A stretch of 6,673 nucleotides of DNA from Sulfuricellaceae bacterium (GTDB lineage Bacteria > Pseudomonadota > Gammaproteobacteria > Burkholderiales > UBA9220), in assembly GCA_019911985.1 (NCBI GenBank), contig JAIOJO010000593.1, forward strand, positions 1 through 6,673, read 5' to 3'. Both the position numbers and the translations under genes were made by a program. Below the pieces are notes generated by a model. It worked only from the letters and a program-made list of their open reading frames with translations. It had not been told where the DNA came from and ran no database searches. How positions within the stretch are numbered: position 1 is the first letter of the stretch; every line of letters starts with the position of its first letter. Below, piece after piece: positions 1 to 5,137 of the stretch.

Positions 1-373
1 GAAACGGGACTGGTATGCAGGCGCCTACACGGGACTCGGTGTCGCGGGAGGCGATGCCAGCGACAATGCGTCCGACACCTTAAATACGGCGCGCATCAAG
101 GGCAGCTATTTCTACAATAGGAAAGTAGGCGGCACAGTCGGCCTGTTCTCGACGACCGGAAGCAACAACTCCGCTTACGGGACGGCCACCGGCAGTCCCG
201 ACACGCGCGGCTATACCCTTGAAGCGGACTATTTGCCAACTGAAAAGATCAAAGTTGCGTTGCAATACACCGGGTTTAACAAGTTCAATGGCTCGTCGGA
301 CAACTACGACGGCACCGGCAGGAACGCGTCCGACAACAACACTGTGTATCTCCTCGGTTGGTTTATGTTCTAG
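1..373 (+). CDS. Outer-membrane beta-barrel protein, C-terminal fragment (5' end outside window)
   Basis: The frame is open from base 2 to a TAG at 371-373 and gives the last 123 residues of a longer protein. The translation alternates amphipathic strands (for example around ARIKGSYFYNRKVGGTVGLF, GYTLEADYLP, KIKVALQYTGFNKF and TVYLLGWFMF) with very short turns (NRK, PTEK) and long polar Gly/Asn/Ser/Asp-rich loops. It ends in an aromatic residue (WFMF). That is the normal pattern of a Gram-negative beta-barrel: tight periplasmic turns, long surface loops, and a terminal Phe read by the BAM machinery. No haem motif is present in the visible part. The family cannot be named from this fragment. 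It could be a porin, or the porin part of a porin-cytochrome system, because a c-type cytochrome gene starts 12 bases downstream. The barrel call is fairly sure; any substrate or electron-transfer role is inference. Confidence 0.75.
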   Translation, partial: KRDWYAGAYTGLGVAGGDASDNASDTLNTARIKGSYFYNRKVGGTVGLFSTTGSNNSAYGTATGSPDTRGYTLEADYLPTEKIKVALQYTGFNKFNGSSDNYDGTGRNASDNNTVYLLGWFMF

Positions 374-385
374 GGGCACGAGATA

Positions 386-703
386 ATGAGAAAACACATA
401 TTACTCGTCTTAGGAACTGTCTTATTCGCTACGCCCGCCTTCGCCCACTCGGGCAAGGCCGTGTACGAACAGACCTGTTTCTCCTGCCATGCCAAGGGCG
501 TCATGAACGCTCCCAAATTGGGTGATAAAGAGGCTTGGGCACCGCGTATCGCAGAAGGCAAGCCCACGCTGATGAACCATGCCGATTATGGTTTCAAATC
601 CATGCCACCCCACGGCGGAAACGACGATCTTTCCGAGCAGGATATCTCTGCGGCTATAGATTATATGGTTGAGCAGGCTGGCGGATATCCCGACAAGAAA
701 TAG
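386..703 (+). CDS. Periplasmic monohaem class I c-type cytochrome (cytochrome c5-like)
   Basis: This 105-residue protein has a Sec signal peptide: basic MRKH, a hydrophobic core, and the cleavage-type motif ATPAFA ending at about residue 20. The mature part carries one haem-attachment motif, CFSCH at residues 31-35. A distal methionine in SMPPHGG (Met73) is the probable sixth haem ligand, and the LGDKEAW segment (45-51) and C-terminal helix LSEQDISAAIDYMVEQAGG are typical of small cytochrome c5/c555-like proteins. The two extra cysteines of many c5 proteins are absent. It should act as a soluble periplasmic one-electron carrier of about 9 kDa after processing. A candidate ribosome site AGGGG (372-376) overlaps the stop of the barrel gene, 9 bases before ATG, so the two genes are probably co-transcribed and perhaps translationally coupled. 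A strong terminator follows directly. The partner redox proteins are not visible here. Confidence 0.9.
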   Translation: MRKHILLVLGTVLFATPAFAHSGKAVYEQTCFSCHAKGVMNAPKLGDKEAWAPRIAEGKPTLMNHADYGFKSMPPHGGNDDLSEQDISAAIDYMVEQAGGYPDKK

Positions 704-715
704 ACTGAGCAAGGC

Positions 716-751
716 AAAAAAAACGGGCAGAATTTTCTGCCCGTTTTTTTT
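716..751. terminator. Bidirectional rho-independent terminator
   Basis: A7-bp GC-rich stem (CGGGCAG 724-730 with CTGCCCG 737-743), extendable by two A-T pairs, encloses a short AT loop. It is flanked by A8 (716-723) on the left and T8 (744-751) on the right, so the whole 36 bases are symmetric. Read on the plus strand it ends the cytochrome transcript (stop codon 701-703). Read on the minus strand it ends the decarboxylase operon (stop codon 773-775). The hairpin followed by U8 in either direction is a textbook intrinsic terminator placed between convergent genes. Confidence 0.95.
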
Positions 752-772
752 GCTGGCTACAACAGCTAAAGC

Positions 773-3022
773 CTAAACCTGAACGCAATCGACAAAATAC
801 CCTTCTATGCCGTTTTCCTCTTTCACCAAGCCGTGGATGTCCGTTTCGAAGCCGGGGAATTTTTCGTTGAATTCACGTGCGAACTGCAAATAGCGCACGA
901 TGGTTTTATTGAAGCGCTCGCCGGGTATCAGCAATGGAATGCCGGGCGGATAAGGCGTCAACAACACGCTGGTAATGCGCCCTTCCAGATCGTCGATAGG
1001 CACCCGTTCGATCTCCCGATGAGCCATCTTGGCAAAAGCATCGGTCGGCCGCATGGCGGGTATCATATCCGACAAATACATCTCGGTGGTCAGGCGGGCG
1101 ACATCGTTAGCCTTGTACACATCGTGAATTTGGGAGCATAAATCCTTCAGGCCCATGCGCTCGTAACGCGGATGTTTCGCGATAAAATCAGGCAAGGCAC
1201 GCCACAGCGGATGGTTCTTGTCGTAATCGTCTTTAAATTGTTGCAAAGCGGCAACGAGGGTATTCCAGCGGCCCTTGGTAATGCCTATCGTGAACATGAT
1301 GAAGAACGAATACAAGCCGGTCTTCTCCACCACCACGCCATGCTCGGCCAGATACTTGGTGACGATGGCCGCCGGCATGCCCCAGTCGGCAAAGTCGCCG
1401 CCTACGTCCAAGCCGGGGGTGATAATAGTGGACTTGATCGGGTCCAGCATATTGAAGCCCGGCGCCAGTTCGCCGAAGCCGTGCCAACGCTCGCCGGCCT
1501 TGATAATCCAGTCGTCGCGCTCGCCCACGCCTTCTTCGGCCAAGTAATCTGGCCCCCACACTTTGAACCACCAGTCGGTACCCCACTCCGCGTCCACCTT
1601 GCGCATGGCACGGCGAAAGTCCAGCGCCTCCTTGATCGATTCCTCGACCAAAGCGGTTCCGCCCGGCGGCTCCATCATCGCCGCCGCCACGTCGCAGGAG
1701 GCGATGATGGCATACTGCGGCGAGGTCGATGTATGCATCAAGTAGGCTTCGTTGAATACATCCCGATCCAGCGTCACGCTCTCCGCATTTTGCACCAGGA
1801 TTTGCGAAGCCTGGCTCAAACCGGCCAACATCTTATGGGTGGACTGGGTGGAAAAAATCATCGACTCTTTGCAGCGCGGACGGTCTTCGCCGATGGCGTG
1901 GTAATCGCCATAAAAATCGTGGAAGGAGGCATGGGGTAGCCAAGCTTCGTCAAAGTGCAGGGTGTCGATCTTGCCGTCCAGCATCTCCTTGATCTCCTCC
2001 ACGTTGTAAAGGATGCCGTCGTAGGTGGATTGGGTAATCGTCAACACCCGCGGCTTAGCGTCGGGGTTCCGTTCCATCACCGCACGTGCAAAGGGATTGG
2101 CGAGGATTTTTTTGCGTATGGTTTCCCACTCGAACTCGCTTTTGGGAATCGGCCCGATAATGCCAAAGTTGTTGCGAGTCGGCGTCAGGAACACCGGTAT
2201 TGCTCCGGTCATCGTAATGGCATGGAGAATGGACTTGTGGCAGTTACGGTCCACCACCACGATGTCGCCCGGCGCTACCGTAGAGTGCCAAACGATCTTA
2301 TTCGAGGTAGACGTGCCATTGGTGACGAAATACAAGTGGTCGGAGTGGAAAATACGTGCCGCGTTGCGCTCGGAAGCCGCCACCGGCCCGGTGTGATCCA
2401 AAAGCTGCCCAAGCTCGTCCACCGCGTTGCAAACGTCGGCCCGCAGCATGTTCTCGCCGAAAAACTGGTGGAACATCTGTCCCACCGGACTCTTCAGGAA
2501 AGCCACGCCGCCGGAATGGCCGGGGCAGTGCCAGGAATAAGAGCTATCGGCGGCATAGTGCGTCAGCGCCCGAAAAAAAGGCGGCGGCAAAGAATCGAGG
2601 TACGCTCTAGCCTCGCGCAGCACGTAGCGAGCAATGAATTCCGGCGTATCTTCGAACATGTGAATGAAGCCGTGCAATTCTTTCAGCACATCGTTGGGAA
2701 TATGCCGCGAGGTGCGCGTCTCGCCGTAAAGGAAAATTGGGATGTCCGCGTTACGGAAGCGGATTTCGCTGACGAAGGCGCGCAGATTGGCGATAGTTCG
2801 CTCTTCGTCGTTAGCCAGTTCCTCGTCGTCCACCGACAAGATGAAAGCGGATGCCCGCGACTGCTGCTGCGCGAAGGAGGTCAAATCGCCATAACTGGTC
2901 GCGCCTAGCACTTCCGTGCCTTCGTCTTCTATGGCTTTGGCCAAGGCGCGGATACCCAAGCCCGAGGCGTTCTCGGAACGAAAATCTTCGTCGATGATGA
3001 CGACTGGGAAGCGAAAAAACAT
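773..3022 (-). CDS. PLP-dependent Orn/Lys/Arg decarboxylase, long AdiA/LdcI-type
   Basis: This 749-residue protein has the full length of the bacterial fold-type I basic amino acid decarboxylases (E. coli AdiA and LdcI are of similar size). The N-terminal wing domain (about 1-130) has the receiver-like start FPVVIIDEDF. The PLP core (about 140-590) shows the phosphate-loop segment NGTSTSNK (235-242), the cofactor-stacking region DRNCHKS (258-264), HFDEAW (356-361) with the PLP-ring Asp358, and the Schiff-base lysine K397 in STQSTHK. HTSTSP (430-435) and WHGF (513-516) follow. The C-terminal domain contains the conserved PYPPGIP (690-696). It removes CO2 from arginine, lysine or ornithine to give agmatine, cadaverine or putrescine; the substrate cannot be assigned by eye. 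The C-terminal half reminds me more of AdiA. Start: ATG at 3022 with AGGAG (3029-3033) six bases upstream. It is the last gene of the mrp-dcd set, with no amino acid/amine antiporter beside it, so a biosynthetic or general role is as likely as acid resistance. Confidence 0.93.
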   Translation of the reverse strand: MFFRFPVVIIDEDFRSENASGLGIRALAKAIEDEGTEVLGATSYGDLTSFAQQQSRASAFILSVDDEELANDEERTIANLRAFVSEIRFRNADIPIFLYGETRTSRHIPNDVLKELHGFIHMFEDTPEFIARYVLREARAYLDSLPPPFFRALTHYAADSSYSWHCPGHSGGVAFLKSPVGQMFHQFFGENMLRADVCNAVDELGQLLDHTGPVAASERNAARIFHSDHLYFVTNGTSTSNKIVWHSTVAPGDIVVVDRNCHKSILHAITMTGAIPVFLTPTRNNFGIIGPIPKSEFEWETIRKKILANPFARAVMERNPDAKPRVLTITQSTYDGILYNVEEIKEMLDGKIDTLHFDEAWLPHASFHDFYGDYHAIGEDRPRCKESMIFSTQSTHKMLAGLSQASQILVQNAESVTLDRDVFNEAYLMHTSTSPQYAIIASCDVAAAMMEPPGGTALVEESIKEALDFRRAMRKVDAEWGTDWWFKVWGPDYLAEEGVGERDDWIIKAGERWHGFGELAPGFNMLDPIKSTIITPGLDVGGDFADWGMPAAIVTKYLAEHGVVVEKTGLYSFFIMFTIGITKGRWNTLVAALQQFKDDYDKNHPLWRALPDFIAKHPRYERMGLKDLCSQIHDVYKANDVARLTTEMYLSDMIPAMRPTDAFAKMAHREIERVPIDDLEGRITSVLLTPYPPGIPLLIPGERFNKTIVRYLQFAREFNEKFPGFETDIHGLVKEENGIEGYFVDCVQV

Positions 3023-3028
3023 AGATAA

Positions 3029-3033
3029 CTCCT
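3029..3033 (-). promoter_or_regulatory. Ribosome binding site of the decarboxylase gene
   Basis: On the minus strand the sequence AGGAG lies six bases before the ATG at 3020-3022. It is a strong Shine-Dalgarno match and fixes this start, in agreement with the expected N-terminus of the family. Confidence 0.8.
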
Positions 3034-3068
3034 GACCGGGAACGGTTGGCCGAGCGCTTGAAACAGCC

Positions 3069-3080
3069 GGCCTTAAGGCC
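3069..3080. repeat. 12-bp perfect palindrome in the dcd-decarboxylase spacer
   Basis: GGCCTTAAGGCC is its own reverse complement and sits in the 77-base gap between the dcd stop (3100-3102) and the decarboxylase start (3022). As RNA it could form a 4-bp GGCC stem with a UUAA loop. No U-tract follows on the minus strand, so it does not look like an intrinsic terminator. It could be a protein-binding dyad, an RNA-processing site, or chance. Confidence 0.4.
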
Positions 3081-3099
3081 TTTCCGCGCGACTCTCGAT

Positions 3100-3672
3100 T
3101 TAGATTTTAGGCAGCGTCACACCGTGCTGCCCCTGATATTTACCGCCCCGGTCACGGTAGGATATTTCGCACACGTCGTCGGGGTCGGACTCGAAGAAAA
3201 TAACTTGCGCCACGCCCTCGTTGGCATAAATTTTGGCTGGCAGCGGCGTGGTGTTGGAGAATTCCAGCGTTACGTAGCCTTCCCATTCGGGCTCGAAAGG
3301 AGTGACATTGACGATGATACCGCAACGGGCATAGGTGGATTTTCCCAAGCAGATGGTCAGCACATTGCGCGGGATGCGGAAATACTCCACGGTGCGCGCC
3401 AGGGCGAAGGAATTGGGCGGGATGATGCACACATCGCCCTTGAAATCGACGAAGGAACTGGGGTCGAAATTCTTCGGATCGACGATAGTAGAATTGAGGT
3501 TGGTGAACAGCTTGAATTCATCCGAGCAACGGATGTCGTAACCGTAACTTGAGGTGCCATAGGACACGATCTTTTTGCCGTCCAACTCCTTCACCTGCGT
3601 CGGCTCGAAGGGTTCGATCATGCCGGTCTCTTCCGCCATGCGGCGGATCCACTTGTCGGATTTGATGCTCAT
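3100..3672 (-). CDS. dcd: dCTP deaminase
   Basis: This 190-residue protein deaminates dCTP to dUTP, which dUTPase then turns to dUMP for dTTP synthesis. The length fits the usual trimeric enzyme (about 188-193 residues). The N-terminus MSIKSDKWIRRMAEE is the typical opening helix. SSYGYDIRCSDEF (41-53) is the conserved early motif. GKSTYARCG (110-118) supplies the Ser112 and Arg116 that match the active-site Ser/Arg of E. coli Dcd. TLEFSN (135-140) supplies the catalytic Glu137. ANEGVAQVIFFES and the Gly-rich tail GGKYQGQHG (176-184), which closes over the triphosphate, follow. I chose the ATG at 3672 because the family starts here. A longer reading from a TTG at 3738 would only translate the heptad repeat into a low-complexity His/Pro/Tyr/Ser stretch. 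The ribosome site is weak (GAG about nine bases upstream). The gene lies 86 bases downstream of mrp and is probably co-transcribed with it. Confidence 0.96.
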   Translation of the reverse strand: MSIKSDKWIRRMAEETGMIEPFEPTQVKELDGKKIVSYGTSSYGYDIRCSDEFKLFTNLNSTIVDPKNFDPSSFVDFKGDVCIIPPNSFALARTVEYFRIPRNVLTICLGKSTYARCGIIVNVTPFEPEWEGYVTLEFSNTTPLPAKIYANEGVAQVIFFESDPDDVCEISYRDRGGKYQGQHGVTLPKI

Positions 3673-3681
3673 GCTTTTCTC

Positions 3682-3722
3682 GGGTGATGGGTAATGGGTG
3701 ATGGGTGATGGGTAATGGGGAT
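3682..3722. repeat. Tandem GGGTRAT heptad repeat, G-quadruplex-capable
   Basis: Five consecutive heptads on the plus strand read GGGTGAT, GGGTAAT, GGGTGAT, GGGTGAT and GGGTAAT (3682-3716), followed by a sixth, shortened GGGGAT (3717-3722). Six runs of three or more G, each separated by four bases, meet the classical G-quadruplex pattern. The array occupies most of the 86-base spacer between the mrp stop and the dcd start. The G-rich strand is the template strand for these genes, so the mRNA carries the C-rich version. The array resembles the short tandemly repeated heptanucleotides known from some bacteria, notably cyanobacteria, but its family here is not known to me. Confidence 0.85.
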
Positions 3723-3762
3723 GTGGTTTTTTACGCAATCCCCATCACCCATTCCCCATTAC
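3698..3762. repeat. Imperfect 25-bp inverted repeat formed by heptads, overlapping the mrp stop
   Basis: The left arm (3698-3722, G-rich heptads) and right arm (3738-3762, with C-runs of 4, 3 and 4) pair at 21 of 25 positions around a 15-base loop. The right arm reads as reverse-complement heptads of the same kind. It includes the TAA stop codon of mrp (3759-3761), so the end of mrp is itself made of repeat sequence. In the mRNA this would give a long hairpin just downstream of the mrp stop and directly upstream of the dcd start. No U-tract follows it on the minus strand, so it is not a standard terminator. It might protect the mRNA end or attenuate dcd expression. Confidence 0.75.
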
Positions 3763-4847
3763 GTATTTTGAATCACGATGCTCGGGAACTTCGCACTAAA
3801 ATCTTGCGCCTGAATCGCCACCTTGGCCGCGACCCGACGCGCGATGTCGCGATAAATCTGGCTCACGCGTCCATCCGGGTCTTTTACCACCGTCGGCATG
3901 CCGGCATCCGTGCCCTGGCGAATCGCGATATCCAAGGGTAAGGCGCCGAGGAATTCTGCCTCGTAATCCTGGCTCATTTTTGCGCCGCCGCCTTCGCCGA
4001 ATATCCGCTCCTCGTGGCCGCACTTGGAGCAAATATGCAAGCTCATATTCTCGATAATACCGAGAATCGGGATTCCGACTTTTTCAAACATCTTCAATGC
4101 TTTGCGTGCATCGATCAAGGCGATGTCCTGGGGCGTGGTCACGATGACCGAGCCCGTGACGGGCACGCGTTGCGCCAAAGTCAATTGCACGTCGCCGGTG
4201 CCGGGGGGCAAATCCACCACAAGGTAATCCAGGTCGCGCCAACGCGTATTCTGCACCAACTGCTCCAAGGCTTGGGTCACCATCGGGCCGCGCCACACCA
4301 TGGGCGTTTCCGCATCGATCAGAAAACCGATCGACATCGCCTGCAAACCGTGGCCTTCCATCGGCTCCAAAGTCGATTCGTTCGCCGATTCGGGGCGGCC
4401 GGTGATGCCCAGCATCATGGGTTGCGAAGGGCCGTAAATATCGGCATCGAGAATGCCGACCGTCGCGCCTTCGGCCAGCAGGGCCAGGGCCAAATTGACG
4501 GCCGTGGTGGACTTACCGACACCGCCCTTGCCGGAAGCCACGGCAATCACGTTCTTCACGCCGGGTATCATCTTCACGCCGCTCTGGGCGCTGTGGGATA
4601 CGATCTTCACCAGCACGTTGACAAAAACGCTACCCACGCCGGACAGGGATTTCAATTTGCCTTCTACCTGCTGGCGGATTGCCTCCAACACGCTTTTCGC
4701 CGGGTAACCCAGCACGATATCCAGAGAAATATTGTTTCCATCGATCTTGATATTGCGCGCGCTTTTGCCCGCAACGAAATCCCGCCCGGTGTTGGGATCG
4801 GTAATTTCCTTCAGTGCGTTTTGTACATCTTGTTCGGTTAAAGCCAT
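3759..4847 (-). CDS. apbC: Mrp/ApbC family Fe-S cluster carrier P-loop ATPase
   Basis: This 362-residue protein has the standard two-domain layout. A MIP18/DUF59 domain (about 4-85, with the ITDPNTGRDFV segment at 15-25) is followed by a ParA/MinD-type nucleotide-binding domain. The domain has the deviant Walker A GKGGVGKST (106-114), DADIYGPSQP (134-143), the DLPPGTGD switch (212-219) and TTPQDIALIDARK (237-249). Cys273 and Cys276 in CSKC are the conserved pair that binds a bridging Fe-S cluster at the dimer interface. The family (ApbC in Salmonella, Mrp in E. coli, Nbp35/Ind1 in eukaryotes) holds and transfers Fe-S clusters to apo-proteins in the cytoplasm. Start: ATG at 4847 with AGGAG (4854-4858) six bases upstream. 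It is the first gene of the leftward set with dcd and the decarboxylase, and diverges from metG, an arrangement I recall from other proteobacteria. Its last codons overlap a heptad-repeat hairpin arm. Confidence 0.96.
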   Translation of the reverse strand: MALTEQDVQNALKEITDPNTGRDFVAGKSARNIKIDGNNISLDIVLGYPAKSVLEAIRQQVEGKLKSLSGVGSVFVNVLVKIVSHSAQSGVKMIPGVKNVIAVASGKGGVGKSTTAVNLALALLAEGATVGILDADIYGPSQPMMLGITGRPESANESTLEPMEGHGLQAMSIGFLIDAETPMVWRGPMVTQALEQLVQNTRWRDLDYLVVDLPPGTGDVQLTLAQRVPVTGSVIVTTPQDIALIDARKALKMFEKVGIPILGIIENMSLHICSKCGHEERIFGEGGGAKMSQDYEAEFLGALPLDIAIRQGTDAGMPTVVKDPDGRVSQIYRDIARRVAAKVAIQAQDFSAKFPSIVIQNT

Positions 4848-4853
4848 ATCAAA

Positions 4854-4858
4854 CTCCT
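4854..4858 (-). promoter_or_regulatory. Ribosome binding site of apbC/mrp
   Basis: AGGAG on the minus strand lies six bases before the ATG at 4845-4847. It is a strong Shine-Dalgarno site. Only 18 bases separate it from the edge of the inverted-repeat element, so the promoter of this gene must lie in or beyond that element. Confidence 0.8.
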
Positions 4859-4876
4859 AAGCATTCGGTCGCGCAC

Positions 4877-5044
4877 TAGCCCGGATATTTCATAAATTGA
4901 CACGCGCCCTCGCTTGTCTTTTGATTGATATGAAAGATTTTGCTCAGTCGGGCGTATGAATAACTACGCTGCTCCTTCACAAAACTTCCCTATCAATCAA
5001 AATCCTGCGCGATCATCACGCGAATTCATGAAATATCCGGGCTA
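4877..5044. mobile_element. 168-bp nested inverted-repeat element (MITE/REP-like), no ORF
   Basis: The ends are a perfect 17-bp inverted repeat, TAGCCCGGATATTTCAT at 4877-4893 and its complement at 5028-5044, which continues as AAATT/GAATT with one mismatch to 22 bp. Inside lies a second perfect 12-bp pair, TTTTGATTGATA (4919-4930 with 4991-5002), and a third 5-bp pair GCGTA/TACGC (4952-4956 with 4965-4969). All three pairs share exactly the same axis (4960/4961). Without gaps the two 84-base arms match at about 50 of 84 positions, concentrated in these blocks. The outermost TA on each side could be a TA target duplication, as made by IS630/Tc1-mariner-type transposases, giving an element of 4879-5042. 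No transposase is encoded. It fills most of the 290-base mrp-metG intergenic region. Alternatives are a REP/BIME-type repeat or a structured RNA; the mobile nature is inferred. Confidence 0.7.
4897..4925 (+). promoter_or_regulatory. Candidate outward sigma-70 promoter inside the inverted-repeat element
   Basis: A perfect -35 hexamer TTGACA (4897-4902) is followed after 17 bases by TTTGAT (4920-4925), which matches four of six positions of the -10 consensus. It points toward metG. The TTGACA is formed by bases where the two arms of the element differ, so it has no mirror copy facing mrp. The -10 is mediocre and the start site would be about 200 bases from the metG ATG, so this is only a candidate. 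Confidence 0.3.
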
Positions 5045-5137
5045 AAGGCGCAAGTTTAAACAAAAATTGTTATGCCGCATACAGATTGTTAGCCCGGTTT
5101 GTTACAATTGCGCCTCTGCTAGTTCCCGGTGAAATCC
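5045..5137 (+). promoter_or_regulatory. metG upstream region: candidate -10 and weak ribosome site
   Basis: This AT-rich stretch between the element and metG should contain the native metG promoter. TACAAT (5103-5108) is a fair -10 hexamer, but no good -35 lies 16-18 bases before it. TTGTTA occurs three times (5067-5072, 5086-5091, 5099-5104). An 8-bp inverted repeat AGGCGCAA/TTGCGCCT lies at 5046-5053 and 5108-5115. TAGCCCGG, the first eight bases of the neighbouring element, recurs at 5090-5097. The Shine-Dalgarno site is a modest GGTGA (5128-5132), five bases before ATG. No T-box or SAM riboswitch signature was recognised. Confidence 0.35.

Noticed and set aside
1172..2908. Long plus-strand open frames opposite the decarboxylase (1172-1939 and 1955-2908)
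   Set aside because: They are antisense to a gene with complete conserved motifs, their translations show no recognisable domain, and such open frames are expected opposite GC3-rich genes.
3023..3099. Intrinsic terminator between dcd and the decarboxylase
   Set aside because: The GGCCTTAAGGCC dyad has a short stem and no U-tract on the minus strand.
3100..3738. Longer dcd starting at TTG 3738
   Set aside because: The extra 22 residues are just translated repeat. Known Dcd proteins begin at the MSIKSDKWIRR position encoded from 3672.
3682..3762. CRISPR array
   Set aside because: The repeat unit is only 7 bases with no spacers and no cas genes nearby. It is a simple tandem heptad array.
4014..4841. 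275-residue plus-strand open frame opposite mrp/apbC
   Set aside because: It lies fully within apbC, is rich in His/Gln/Arg as antisense frames are, and has no plausible domain.
4848..5137. T-box, SAM riboswitch or small RNA gene upstream of metG
   Set aside because: No T-box sequence or recognised riboswitch core is visible. The structure is better explained by the symmetric repeat element, although a structured RNA is not fully excluded.
4848..5137. Short coding sequence inside the inverted-repeat element
   Set aside because: I found no open frame of useful length with a ribosome site, and the symmetry argues for a non-coding element.
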